Source: an uncultured Eubacteriales bacterium (GTDB lineage Bacteria > Bacillota > Clostridia > Oscillospirales > CAG-272). Taken from it: DNA of 47,421 nucleotides. The position numbers and the translations under genes are program-made. The stretch's first letter is position 1, and every line of letters starts with the position of its first letter. The notes beneath the pieces are model-generated. The model had not been told where the DNA came from and did no database searches. It worked only from the letters and a program-made list of their open reading frames with translations. The stretch is taken from positions 1 through 47,421 of the forward strand of contig CAKSPO010000012.1 of NCBI GenBank assembly GCA_934481515.1. Reading direction: 5' to 3'. Positions 30,937 to 39,892 of this stretch are shown here, piece after piece.

Positions 30937-31081
30937 CCGTCATACCGGTACGGGTTTTCTTTGCGTACGCGAATTTACATCGGCGAAGAGCCGTGCATGG
31001 AGTTTGCGACCGAAAAAACGAAAAAGGAACAGGGAAGCGCGCCGGAAAAGCGGCGGAGCTTCCCGGCAGGGTGAATGGAAC

Positions 31082-32917
31082 ATGTGTGGAATTATCGGAT
31101 ATACGGGAACGGAGAACGCCATTCCGAAGATGACGGAGGGGCTGACGGTGCTGGAATACCGCGGATATGATTCGGTCGGAATTGCCGCGGAGACGGCGGA
31201 CGGGATCGAGGTGGTCAAGTGCCGCGGACGGATCCGGACATTGGAGGAAAAGCTCGGAAAGGAGTTTCACGGGTCGTCCACCTGTGCCATCGGGCACACC
31301 CGCTGGGCAACCCACGGAAGTCCTTCCGACGTCAACGCACACCCGCATCGGGCGGGCAAGGTCGTATTGGTGCACAACGGCATCATTGAAAATTACCGGG
31401 AGCTTCGGGCAGAGCTGGTCGATGCCGGGGAAAGCTTCCTTTCCGAAACCGACACGGAGGTCGCGGCGGCGGTGCTGAACCGCTCGTATGAGCGTCTGGG
31501 AGATCCGGTTGCCGCCATCCGGGAGACGGTGGCGCGCTTCCGCGGATCGTATGCGTTCGGGATTCTGTTCTCGGATCGCCCGGAGGAGGTTTATGCCGTC
31601 CGTTGCGGCAGTCCTCTGATTCTTGCCAAGGGGGCGGACGGCTATTATCTTGCGTCGGATATGACGGCACTGCTGCCCTTTACCAAGGAATATGTTGCGA
31701 TGGAGGAGGGAGAGACGGCACGTCTGACCCCCTCCGGTGCAACGCTCTACCGGAATTCGGACGGGGCGGCTCTTCCGCTCCGGTGGGAGCATACCGATCT
31801 GACACCGGAAGCGGCGCAGAAGGGCGGGTATCCGCATTTTATGCTCAAGGAAATTCATGAACAACCCGAAGCAATCCACAAGTCGGTCGCGTCCCGTATC
31901 CGGAACGGGCTGCCGGATTTTTCGGCGGACGGCATTGCGCCGGAGCTTCTGGACGGAATCCGCAACATCCAGATTGTTGCCTGCGGTTCTGCGATGCACG
32001 CCGGTCTTGTCGGCGCACGTCTCATGGAGGCGCGTGCGGGAGTTCCGGCAAGTGTATATATTGCGTCCGAATACCGCTACTATCCGCCGCTTCTGACGGA
32101 AGGAACGCTGGTGATTGTCATTTCCCAGTCGGGCGAGACCGCAGATTCACTGGCGGCTCTGCGCTATGCAAAGTCCAAGGGAATTCCGACGCTCGGCATT
32201 GTCAACGCAGTGGGAACCACCATTGCACGGGAGGCGGATTTCTGTGTTTATACCTATGCGGGTCCGGAGATTGCGGTAGCGACGACCAAGGGGTATTGCA
32301 CGCAGGCGTCGGTGCTGTCCCTTTTCTCTCTTGCTCTGGCATATCGCAGAGGTTGCATGGAGGAAGCCGGCGTGCGGGATGCGGTTCGCAGTCTCGCAGA
32401 AGAGGCACCGGTTGCCATGGAGGAGATGCTTCGGCGGTACGCGATGCGGTTTACGGAAATCGCAACGCTTCTTTCCGCCAAGGAGAACGCCTTCTATATC
32501 GGGCGCGGAATGGATTACGCGCTGTCGATGGAAAGCGCGCTCAAGCTGAAGGAAATTTCCTACATTCACGCGGAGGCATACGCCGCGGGAGAACTGAAGC
32601 ACGGCACAATCTCTCTGATTGAAGAGGGAACGCCGGTGCTGGCACTGTCCTCCGATCCGGCGACCGCCGACAAGACGGAAAGCAATGTACGCGAGGTGCA
32701 GAGCCGGGGGGCTGAGGTGGTTCTGCTTTGCCGGGAGGACGATGCGGATCCGGGAATCCCGGAGGAGCGGATCATTCGTCTGCCGGTGCGTTCCGGAGAC
32801 GTTACGTTCTTTTCGGAGCTTGTCGCGGTGCAGATGATTGCCTACGAAACGGCGCGCCTGCGCGGGTGCGACATTGACCGCCCGCGGAATCTTGCCAAGT
32901 CGGTAACGGTGGAATAA
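31082..32917 (+). CDS. glmS: Glutamine-fructose-6-phosphate aminotransferase (isomerizing)
   Basis: 611 residues. GlmS makes glucosamine-6-phosphate from fructose-6-phosphate and glutamine. The N-terminal glutaminase begins MCGIIGYTG with the nucleophile Cys2, so the ATG at 31082 is fixed. It has GHTRWATHG and VHNGIIENY; the two SIS isomerase domains follow, with CGSAMHAG and ISQSGETADS, and the protein ends in the usual PRNLAKSVTVE. It is regulated by the ribozyme in its leader. The glmM/beta-helix genes just upstream belong to the same pathway. Confidence 0.97.
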   Translation: MCGIIGYTGTENAIPKMTEGLTVLEYRGYDSVGIAAETADGIEVVKCRGRIRTLEEKLGKEFHGSSTCAIGHTRWATHGSPSDVNAHPHRAGKVVLVHNGIIENYRELRAELVDAGESFLSETDTEVAAAVLNRSYERLGDPVAAIRETVARFRGSYAFGILFSDRPEEVYAVRCGSPLILAKGADGYYLASDMTALLPFTKEYVAMEEGETARLTPSGATLYRNSDGAALPLRWEHTDLTPEAAQKGGYPHFMLKEIHEQPEAIHKSVASRIRNGLPDFSADGIAPELLDGIRNIQIVACGSAMHAGLVGARLMEARAGVPASVYIASEYRYYPPLLTEGTLVIVISQSGETADSLAALRYAKSKGIPTLGIVNAVGTTIAREADFCVYTYAGPEIAVATTKGYCTQASVLSLFSLALAYRRGCMEEAGVRDAVRSLAEEAPVAMEEMLRRYAMRFTEIATLLSAKENAFYIGRGMDYALSMESALKLKEISYIHAEAYAAGELKHGTISLIEEGTPVLALSSDPATADKTESNVREVQSRGAEVVLLCREDDADPGIPEERIIRLPVRSGDVTFFSELVAVQMIAYETARLRGCDIDRPRNLAKSVTVE

Positions 32918-32959
32918 GCATAATTTTTTCGGTTTTTTCGAAAAAATGTGAAAAAATGC

Positions 32960-32988
32960 TTGCATTCCGGAAAAAGATATGCTATAAT
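32960..32988 (+). promoter_or_regulatory. Promoter of rpmE
   Basis: TTGCAT (32960-32965), 17 bases, then TATAAT (32983-32988), with an extended TGC. It leaves a leader of about 80 bases before rpmE, in which GATGT/ACATC (33034-33049) could form a small hairpin; ribosomal-protein leaders for L31 are known in Firmicutes, but none is recognised here with confidence. Confidence 0.85.
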
Positions 32989-33075
32989 AACCGATGTATG
33001 TCGCTGTGTCGGCATCCGCGAAAAGAGCGGAAGGATGTCAAAGAACATCAAATTCATGAAATGAGGTACGGAACA

Positions 33076-33285
33076 ATGAAAGACGGAATTCATCCGAAGT
33101 ATGAAACCTGCATCATCAGATGCGCATGCGGCGAAACTGTGGAAACGAAGTCCACCAAGGGCGGCGAGCTGAAGGTCGATATCTGCTCCAAGTGCCACCC
33201 CTTCTTCACCGGTAAGCAGAAGTTTGTGGACGCCGGCGGACGTGTGGATAAGTTCAAGAAGAGAATCGCTTCCTTCCAGAAGTAA
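33076..33285 (+). CDS. rpmE: 50S ribosomal protein L31, zinc-binding form
   Basis: 69 residues, normal for L31. The zinc ligands are present as C16-x-C18 (CACG) and C37-x-x-C40 (CSKC), so this is the zinc-containing (C+) type rather than the zinc-independent form. The family signature CHPFFTGKQKFVD is intact. The ATG at 33076 begins MKDGIHPKYE, the usual start; the longer open frame upstream is leader. It is a single-gene unit with its own promoter and terminator. Confidence 0.97.
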   Translation: MKDGIHPKYETCIIRCACGETVETKSTKGGELKVDICSKCHPFFTGKQKFVDAGGRVDKFKKRIASFQK

Positions 33286-33312
33286 TTCCGGTTTGGAAAA
33301 CGGTTCCGGCAG

Positions 33313-33346
33313 ACGGGCAAGCTGTATGTTCAGCTTGCCCGTTTTT
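33313..33346 (+). terminator. Intrinsic terminator of rpmE
   Basis: ACGGGCAAGCTG (33313-33324) pairs perfectly with CAGCTTGCCCGT (33331-33342), followed by TTTT. Confidence 0.93.
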
Positions 33347-33399
33347 GAAATTCCGTTGCACTCCTGCGGAGGAGTGCATGTATTCGGAGGTGACATTTC

Positions 33400-34695
33400 A
33401 TGGAAGAACAAATCAAATATGAAAAAACAAAAGCGGTGCTGGTCGGGCTTTGCACCGACGACCGGGAACTTGGCGCCTTGGCAACCAGCATGGATGAGCT
33501 GGAGCGGCTGTTGGATACGGCGGGCGGCGAATGCTTTGCCCGGCTGATTCAGAACAAGGATCGTCCGGACCCGCGCACGCTGATCGGTTCCGGCAAGGTG
33601 GCGGAGCTTTCGGAGCTTTGCAGGCAGAACGGGGTCGGTCTGGTTGTCTTTGATGAGGAGCTGAGTCCGTCGCAGATCCGGAACCTGGAGGAGGCGTTGG
33701 ACGGCGAAGTCCGGGTCATTGACCGTTCCATGCTGATTCTGGATATTTTTGCGCTTCACGCGGTCAGCCGGGAGGGAAAACTGCAGGTGGAGCTGGCGCA
33801 GCTGAAATATACGGCGCCGCGTCTGTCCGGTCACGGAACCGAAATGTCGCGGCTCGGCGGCGGAATCGGTACGAGGGGTCCCGGTGAGAGCCAGCTGGAG
33901 ACCGACCGCCGGCATATGAAAAGAAGAATGAACGCGCTGGAGGAGGAGCTGAAGGTGCTGGAGGGCAACCGCAGAACGATGCGGGCGGCACGGGATCGCA
34001 GCGGCATTCCGAAGGTTGCCGTGGTCGGTTACACCAATGCCGGAAAATCGACGCTGCTCAACCGTCTGACGGATGCGGGAATTCTGGCGGCGGATCAGCT
34101 GTTTGCCACGTTGGATCCCACCACGCGGAAGCTGGAGCTGCCGTGCGGGGAAAGCGTCCTTCTGACGGACACGGTCGGTTTTATCCGGAATCTGCCGCAC
34201 CATCTGATTCACGCGTTCCGCTCGACGCTGGACGAAGCGGTCTATGCGGATGTGATTCTGATTGTGATTGACCTTTCGGATCCGGAGCATGTGAGCCAGC
34301 TGGAAGTGACGGAAAAGCTTCTGGAGGAACTGGGAGCCTCCGGGAAGCCGACGCTCTATGTATACAACAAATGCGATCTCGGCGCGGCAGATCCGTTTTC
34401 GGTCGGTTCCGCTCCCGCACGGGAGCATACCGTTGCCGTTTCCGCCCGCACCGGGCAGGGAGTGGATGGGATGCTGGAATGCCTGCAGGCGCTTTTGCAC
34501 GAAGGAAAGCGGCGGGTGGTCTTCCGGATTCCGAACGGGGACGGCGGAGCGCTCAACCTGTTGTACCGCAATGCAACGGTAGAGAACGTAGACTACGGAA
34601 CGGAAGAAATGACAGTGACTGCCGTGGTGGATGAAAAGGTACACGGAATGCTGAGAAAATACAGCACGGAGCCGCCGCGGCGCGAAGAAGAATGA
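33400..34695 (+). CDS. hflX: GTPase HflX
   Basis: 431 residues. HflX is a ribosome-associated GTPase that splits stalled or hibernating ribosomes. The N-terminal HflX domain includes LIGSGKVAEL and the Gly-rich motif GGGIGTRGPGESQLETDRR; the GTPase domain has G1 GYTNAGKS, G3 DTVGFIRNLP and G4 NKCD. The C-terminal 60 residues form the extra domain. The start at 33400 follows GGAGG. No promoter was identified in the 50 bases after the rpmE terminator. Confidence 0.95.
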   Translation: MEEQIKYEKTKAVLVGLCTDDRELGALATSMDELERLLDTAGGECFARLIQNKDRPDPRTLIGSGKVAELSELCRQNGVGLVVFDEELSPSQIRNLEEALDGEVRVIDRSMLILDIFALHAVSREGKLQVELAQLKYTAPRLSGHGTEMSRLGGGIGTRGPGESQLETDRRHMKRRMNALEEELKVLEGNRRTMRAARDRSGIPKVAVVGYTNAGKSTLLNRLTDAGILAADQLFATLDPTTRKLELPCGESVLLTDTVGFIRNLPHHLIHAFRSTLDEAVYADVILIVIDLSDPEHVSQLEVTEKLLEELGASGKPTLYVYNKCDLGAADPFSVGSAPAREHTVAVSARTGQGVDGMLECLQALLHEGKRRVVFRIPNGDGGALNLLYRNATVENVDYGTEEMTVTAVVDEKVHGMLRKYSTEPPRREEE

Positions 34696-34752
34696 CGCTT
34701 ACGCTCATTTTTGGCGGAAGCGGCGCGGGTGAGTGACGGAAAGGAGAAGGAA

Positions 34753-35379
34753 ATGGAGCCGGTTCTGTATACGACGCTTGCCGGAGAGGGAGAAGCGGAA
34801 TTTACCGAAAAAAAGTCTGTCTTTATCGGGTTTGCCTTTCCGGCAAAGACGGAGGAGGAAGCGCTCGGGCGCATCAAGCGTCGGCGGTCGATCTATCCGG
34901 ATGCACGGCATCATGTGTGGGCATATCTTCAGCAAGGGGAAATCGTTGCCCGCTATTCGGACGACGGAGAACCGCAGGGAAGCGCCGGTGTTCCGGTGCT
35001 GGAGACGATCCGGCGTTCGGGGGCAACGGACGCGGCGGTGGTCGTGACCCGCTACTTCGGCGGGATTCTGCTCGGAACCGGCGGACTGGCACGCGCATAT
35101 TCCCATGCGGCAAAGCTTGCTCTGGAGGCTGCCGGGATCATTACCTACGAAAAGTATACGGAATTTGTCCTGGAATGCTCCTATTCGGATTATCAGAAGT
35201 ATCTGGTTGAGTTTCCGCGCTTCGGAGTTCTGACGGACGATACGCAGTTTTCGGATCGGGTGCGGCTCCTGTTTGCCGTTCGGGAGCGAAACGCGCCGGA
35301 GCTGTTGCTCCGCATCCGCGAAATCAGCAACGGGACGGATGCTCCGCAGGTGCGCGGGGAAAGATTCGACTATCGCTGA
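34753..35379 (+). CDS. IMPACT/YigZ-family protein
   Basis: 208 residues from the ATG at 34753 behind AAGGAG; an earlier TTG start is not supported by a ribosome-binding site. The UPF0029/IMPACT domain fills residues 15-125, with the motifs YPDARHHVWAY, DDGEPQGSAGVPVL and VVVTRYFGGILLGTGGL; a DUF1949-like C-terminal domain follows. The role is not settled: members are linked to translation stress. The gene lies 57 bases after hflX on the same strand, so the two may be co-transcribed. Confidence 0.93.
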   Translation: MEPVLYTTLAGEGEAEFTEKKSVFIGFAFPAKTEEEALGRIKRRRSIYPDARHHVWAYLQQGEIVARYSDDGEPQGSAGVPVLETIRRSGATDAAVVVTRYFGGILLGTGGLARAYSHAAKLALEAAGIITYEKYTEFVLECSYSDYQKYLVEFPRFGVLTDDTQFSDRVRLLFAVRERNAPELLLRIREISNGTDAPQVRGERFDYR

Positions 35380-35508
35380 TAGCATTGAACCGGAATTTGC
35401 AATTTTTTTGTGCGGAAAAAAGTATTTCTGAGGTTTTCGGTGTATTTTAATAAACAGAAGCGCCGGAGGTGGGTGCAAAACCGATGCCGTTCGGGAGGGG
35501 GAGAAACG

Positions 35509-36513
35509 ATGGGGACCATTTGCGAAATGTTTTTGGAGAGAGAAAAAAGCACGCTGTCTCCCTATGCTTTTCTGACCGCAAATACGCGGGGAAGAGAAAA
35601 GCCGTATGTTCCCTGTGATATGCGGACCGAGTTTCAACGCGACCGCGACCGGATCATCCACTGCCAGTCCTTTCGCCGTCTGATGAACAAAACGCAGGTT
35701 TTCCTCGCTCCCGCAGGCGACCATTACCGTACCAGGCTGACGCACACGCTGGAGGTGACGCAGATCGCCCGGATTATCGCACGGGCGCTTTGCCTGAACG
35801 AGGATCTGACGGAAGCGGCGGCGCTCGGACACGATCTGGGACACACGCCGTTCGGACACTGCGGGGAAGCGGCGATGCAGGAACTGTATTCCAAGGACTT
35901 TACGCACTATAAGCAGAGTCTGCGCGTAGTGGACAGGCTGGAACAGGACGGGGAAGGATTGAATCTGACGTGGGAGGTGCGGGACGGCATCCTCAATCAC
36001 ACGGGAAAATGTATGGCTTCCACTCTGGAGGGGGTGATCGTCAAGTATGCGGATCGGATTGCCTATATCAATCATGACATTGACGATGCCTGCCGGGCGG
36101 GAATTCTTCGGGAAGAGGACATTCCGGGGGAGCTGCGGGAGATTCTCGGAAAGACGCACAGCAAGCGGATTAACACGATGGTGACCTCGGTCATCCGCTC
36201 CAGCACCGATTCTCCGGCGATCCGGATGGATCCGGAGATTCAGGCGGCAACCGACCGGCTCCGGGATTTTCTCTTCGCCAATGTCTACACCAACCCGATC
36301 GCAAAATCGGAGGAGGGAAGGGCGAAGGAACTGCTGGCGGCATTGTTCCGCTATTTTTCGGAGCATCCGGAGCAGATGCCGGAGCTGTACCGCCGGAATG
36401 TGGAAGCGGAAGGCGTTGCACGGTGCGTCTGCGATTATATTTCCGGGATGACCGACCGGTATGCCATTGAAACCTACAAGCAATTGTTTATTCCGCGTGT
36501 CTGGCGGGTATAA
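35509..36513 (+). CDS. dgt: Deoxyguanosinetriphosphate triphosphohydrolase-like protein
   Basis: 334 residues from the ATG at 35509, which follows GGGAGGGGGAG. An HD-domain dNTPase: THTLEV and GHDLGHTPFGH supply the metal-binding His/Asp residues, with NHDIDD later, and the family's early motif RDRDRIIHCQSFRRLMNKTQ is intact. These enzymes hydrolyse dNTPs to nucleosides and tripolyphosphate. The gene is directly upstream of dnaG and rpoD, an order common in Clostridia and often called the macromolecular synthesis operon. The 130-base gap before it shows no clear promoter. Confidence 0.93.
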   Translation: MGTICEMFLEREKSTLSPYAFLTANTRGREKPYVPCDMRTEFQRDRDRIIHCQSFRRLMNKTQVFLAPAGDHYRTRLTHTLEVTQIARIIARALCLNEDLTEAAALGHDLGHTPFGHCGEAAMQELYSKDFTHYKQSLRVVDRLEQDGEGLNLTWEVRDGILNHTGKCMASTLEGVIVKYADRIAYINHDIDDACRAGILREEDIPGELREILGKTHSKRINTMVTSVIRSSTDSPAIRMDPEIQAATDRLRDFLFANVYTNPIAKSEEGRAKELLAALFRYFSEHPEQMPELYRRNVEAEGVARCVCDYISGMTDRYAIETYKQLFIPRVWRV

Positions 36514-36536
36514 GAAGGACGGGGACGATCAGAAGT

Positions 36537-38333
36537 ATGAGATTTCCGGAAAGCTTTATTCAGGAGGTTGTGGACCGTACCAACATTGAAGAACTGATCG
36601 GCAGGTACGTGACCCTCAAGAAGACCGGTGCAAACCTTGTGGGCAGGTGCCCTTTTCACAGCGAAAAGACACCTTCCTTTACCGTAACGCCCGCAAAGAA
36701 GATGTTTTTCTGCTTCGGCTGTCACGCGGGCGGTTCGGCAATCACCTTTGTGCAGAAGGCGGAAAATCTGGATTTTGCGGACGCGGTGGAGTTCCTTGCC
36801 GACCGGGCGGGAATTCCGGTGCCGCGGGAGAGCAACAATCTGCCACGGGAAGGAGAGGTCTCCCGGAAGCGGGTGCTGGAGATGAATCTGGAGGCGGCAA
36901 AATTTTTCCGTGCCTGTCTTTATGACCCCGCCATCGGCGGAGCCGGAATGCATTATTTCCGCGAGGAACGCGGCTTGAGTGACGCGACAATCCGGCACTT
37001 CGGGCTCGGATTTGCTCCGCAGGGATTCCAGTCCCTGCGTCGGCATATGCACACGCTCGGCTTTCGCGACGATGAACTGGTGGCGGCATATCTCTGCGCC
37101 CGGAAGGACAAGAATGTCTATGATATTTTCCGTAACCGGGTGATGTTTCCGATCATCGATCCTTCCGGCAACGTCGTGGCGTTCGGCGGACGGGTGATGG
37201 ACGACTCCAAGCCGAAATATCTGAATTCCTCGGATACGCCGGCGTTCCGGAAGCGGGGACAGCTGTTTGCTTTGAACTTTGCAAAAGAGAGCTGTGCGGA
37301 GCGCATGATCCTTTGCGAAGGATATATGGATGTGATTGCGCTTCATGCCGCGGGTTTCACCAACGCGGTGGCAACGCTCGGTACGGCGATCACGCCGGAT
37401 CATGCGCGCATCTTCGCAAAATACACCAAAAAAGTGATTATTTCTTATGATGCGGATGAAGCCGGTCAGAACGCCGCCAACAAGGCGATGCGGATTCTCG
37501 GTGAGGTCGGAATGGAGGTTCGGGTTCTGAAAACCAAGGACGCCAAAGATCCGGACGAGTTCATCCGGAAGTTCGGACAAGCCGCATTCCGCAAGCTGCT
37601 GGACGAAAGCAAAACCGGCTTCGAGTACAAAACGGAGCGGATTCTTTCCCGCTACGACCTGACCTCCGGGAGCGACCGGATCCGGGCAACGGGAGAGGTC
37701 TGCGAGGTGATTGCGGAATATCCGTCTCCGGTGGAACGCGAGGTCTACCTGCAGCGTGCTTCCGAACAGTTGGGGCTTCCTGTGGAGGTTCTGCGGAACT
37801 CGGCAGAAAAGATCCGGCAGAAAAAACGGCGGGAGGCAGTACAGCAGGAGACGCGGCAGGCGCAGGCATCAATCAAAAATTTCGGTGACCGGATCAATCC
37901 CGACGCGGCGAAAAATCCGCGGGCGAGTTCTGCGGAGGAGGCGGTTCTCGGATTACTCCTTTTGTTTGCGGAGTATCGGGACGCGGTGGAAAAAGGAGAA
38001 ATACCTCTGACGGCGGAGGATTTTGTCACGGATTTTCACCGGAAGGTGTTTGAAGCGGTGATGGCAGGTCACCGAAGTGAGCACGGATTCCGCCCGGAGC
38101 TTTTGGGAGTCGATTTTACACCGGATGAAATGGGCAGAATCGAAAAGATGGAGATTTCCAGACAGCAGCTCACCCAGAACGGATCGGATGTGTTTCGCTC
38201 TGCGGTGGAAACGCTCCGGTCGGAACGGCAACGGGAGCAGCTGGACGGTGCGGATCTGAACGCTCGTCTGGCATTTTTGAGAAAAAAAAGCAAATTACAT
38301 AAAGGAAAGGCTGATCGTAATGAAGCAGAATGA
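36537..38333 (+). CDS. dnaG: DNA primase
   Basis: 598 residues. The N-terminal CHC2 zinc finger has C38, H41, C59 and C62 (RCPFHSEKTPS and FFCFGC). The catalytic core follows with the TOPRIM block LCEGYMDVIAL and the acidic metal site SYDADEAGQ. The last 150 residues are helical and should bind the replicative helicase. Primase lays down RNA primers for replication. The start at 36537 has only a weak ribosome-binding site (AAGGAC), 23 bases after dgt. The 3' end overlaps rpoD by 14 bases. Confidence 0.97.
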   Translation: MRFPESFIQEVVDRTNIEELIGRYVTLKKTGANLVGRCPFHSEKTPSFTVTPAKKMFFCFGCHAGGSAITFVQKAENLDFADAVEFLADRAGIPVPRESNNLPREGEVSRKRVLEMNLEAAKFFRACLYDPAIGGAGMHYFREERGLSDATIRHFGLGFAPQGFQSLRRHMHTLGFRDDELVAAYLCARKDKNVYDIFRNRVMFPIIDPSGNVVAFGGRVMDDSKPKYLNSSDTPAFRKRGQLFALNFAKESCAERMILCEGYMDVIALHAAGFTNAVATLGTAITPDHARIFAKYTKKVIISYDADEAGQNAANKAMRILGEVGMEVRVLKTKDAKDPDEFIRKFGQAAFRKLLDESKTGFEYKTERILSRYDLTSGSDRIRATGEVCEVIAEYPSPVEREVYLQRASEQLGLPVEVLRNSAEKIRQKKRREAVQQETRQAQASIKNFGDRINPDAAKNPRASSAEEAVLGLLLLFAEYRDAVEKGEIPLTAEDFVTDFHRKVFEAVMAGHRSEHGFRPELLGVDFTPDEMGRIEKMEISRQQLTQNGSDVFRSAVETLRSERQREQLDGADLNARLAFLRKKSKLHKGKADRNEAE

Positions 38334-39498
38334 GTGCAAGGAAGAGGAACTGAAGCCGGAGGATACCGTCGCAGAGACAGAGGAGGAAGGCACAGAACCG
38401 GAAGAGAAAAAGGTGGATGTTGAGGAGCTGATCGAAAAAGGCAAGAGCGGAAAACTTTCGGTAAGCGACCTTGACGAAGCCATTGAGGAAATGAACTTCG
38501 ACGTGGACAGTATCGACAAACTCTACGAGACGCTGGAGGACAACGGAATCGCTTTTGACGGTGCCATTTCCAACGAGGAAATGAACGAAATCGAGAGTGA
38601 GGTAGAGTCCTTTGGTGCCGGTGAGAACATGGAGCGGATTCTGGAGCAGGAGGGACTTTCCATTGACGATCCGGTTCGCCTCTATCTGAAGGAGATCGGC
38701 AAGGTTCCGCTTCTGACCGCTGAGCGGGAGAAGGAGCTGGCGGAGCGGATGATGTCCGGGGACGAAGAGGACGCGCAGAAAGCAAAAAACGAGTTGGTGG
38801 AAGCCAACCTCCGTCTGGTGGTCAGCATTGCAAAGCGGTATGTCGGTCGCGGAATGTTCTTTCTGGACCTCATTCAGGAGGGCAATCTCGGTTTGATGAA
38901 GGCGGTTGAAAAGTTCGATTACACCAAGGGATATAAGTTTTCCACCTATGCCACGTGGTGGATTCGTCAGGCCATTACCCGTGCCATTGCCGATCAGGCA
39001 AGAACCATTCGTATTCCCGTACACATGGTGGAAACCATCCATAAGGTGTCCCGCTACTCCCGCCAGATGCTGCAGGAACTTGGCAGAGAAGCAACTGCCG
39101 ATGAGATTGCCGACAAGATGGGAATGACTCCGGACAAGGTGCGGGAAATCATGAAAATTGCACAGGATCCCGTGTCGCTGGAAACGCCCATCGGGGAAGA
39201 GGAGGACAGCCATCTCGGAGATTTCATTCCGGATGACGATACGCCCTCTCCGGCGGAGGCCACTTCGACCAATATTCTGCGGGAGGAGCTGGAAAAGCAG
39301 CTCCATACACTGACTCCGCGGGAAGAGCATGTCATCAAGCTCCGGTTCGGTCTTTACGACGGCAGAACCCGGACGCTGGAGGAGGTCGGAAAGGAATTTG
39401 ACATTACCAGAGAGCGGATCCGCCAGATTGAGGCAAAGGCTTTGCGGAAGTTGCGTCACCCCAGCCGGGCGAGACACCTGAAGGGCTTTATGGAATAA
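38320..39498 (+). CDS. rpoD: Primary RNA polymerase sigma factor
   Basis: 392 residues. After an acidic N-terminal region (about 1-110, Glu-rich, region 1.1-like), regions 1.2 and 2 are clear: DPVRLYLKEIGKVPLL, NLRLVVSIAKRY, DLIQEGNLGLMKAVEKFDY and the -10 recognition segment KFSTYATWWIRQAITRA. Region 3 follows, and region 4 contains LTPREEHVIKLRFGL and the -35 helix TRERIRQIEAKALRKLRHP. The length and region 1.1-like part identify the housekeeping factor (SigA). Its start overlaps dnaG by 14 bases with AAAGGAAAGG upstream. Confidence 0.97.
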   Translation: MKQNECKEEELKPEDTVAETEEEGTEPEEKKVDVEELIEKGKSGKLSVSDLDEAIEEMNFDVDSIDKLYETLEDNGIAFDGAISNEEMNEIESEVESFGAGENMERILEQEGLSIDDPVRLYLKEIGKVPLLTAEREKELAERMMSGDEEDAQKAKNELVEANLRLVVSIAKRYVGRGMFFLDLIQEGNLGLMKAVEKFDYTKGYKFSTYATWWIRQAITRAIADQARTIRIPVHMVETIHKVSRYSRQMLQELGREATADEIADKMGMTPDKVREIMKIAQDPVSLETPIGEEEDSHLGDFIPDDDTPSPAEATSTNILREELEKQLHTLTPREEHVIKLRFGLYDGRTRTLEEVGKEFDITRERIRQIEAKALRKLRHPSRARHLKGFME

Positions 39499-39511
39499 GA
39501 GACTGCCGGGC

Positions 39512-39580
39512 GTGCGCGGTTTTTGCAAAGCGCACAAAAATCCCGGAGCGCAGTACTTTGCGCTTCGGGATTTTCTGCTT
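39512..39580 (+). terminator. Double hairpin terminator after rpoD
   Basis: GTGCGC (39512-39517) can pair with GCGCAC (39529-39534). The main terminator follows: AAAAATCCCG-G-AGCGCA (39536-39552) with TGCGCT-T-CGGGATTTT (39559-39574), followed by CTGCTTTTG. The AT-rich stretch from 39581 to 39785 shows no gene I can support. Confidence 0.88.
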
Positions 39581-39785
39581 TTGTGTATAGCTTTTTAAAT
39601 TCCACGTCAATTTGTACTTTTATGACAAAGAAAAGCACGAATTTCTGTACGGCATTACAAAAAATATGGCAAAGTGCAAGATGCCATTCGTAATACTTTG
39701 TGCAGAAAGCGAAAACGATTTGAAAAAAACGAACGGACGATTGCGACAATGCCTGATTCCGGAATTCCGGTCACAAAAAATTCAC

Positions 39786-39814
39786 TTGACAGAAGGCGGA
39801 ATTTGGTGTAAAAT
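39786..39814 (+). promoter_or_regulatory. Strong promoter of the large lipoprotein gene
   Basis: TTGACA (39786-39791), 17 bases, then TAAAAT (39809-39814). The leader is about 70 bases. Confidence 0.88.
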
Positions 39815-39892
39815 ATCTAAGCGTAATATCAGGTTTTTTCATAAGATGTGTTTTATAAAATGTGAAAAAACGCTTTTTCTGGGGGGTTCAGC

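Noticed and set aside
33035..33064. A 9-codon open frame in the rpmE leader
   Set aside because: The possible ribosome-binding site is too close to its start codon, and such short frames are expected by chance.
32842..36483. Long minus-strand open frames opposite hflX, yigZ and dgt
   Set aside because: They lie opposite unmistakable conserved genes and have Arg/His/Pro-rich, non-protein-like translations.
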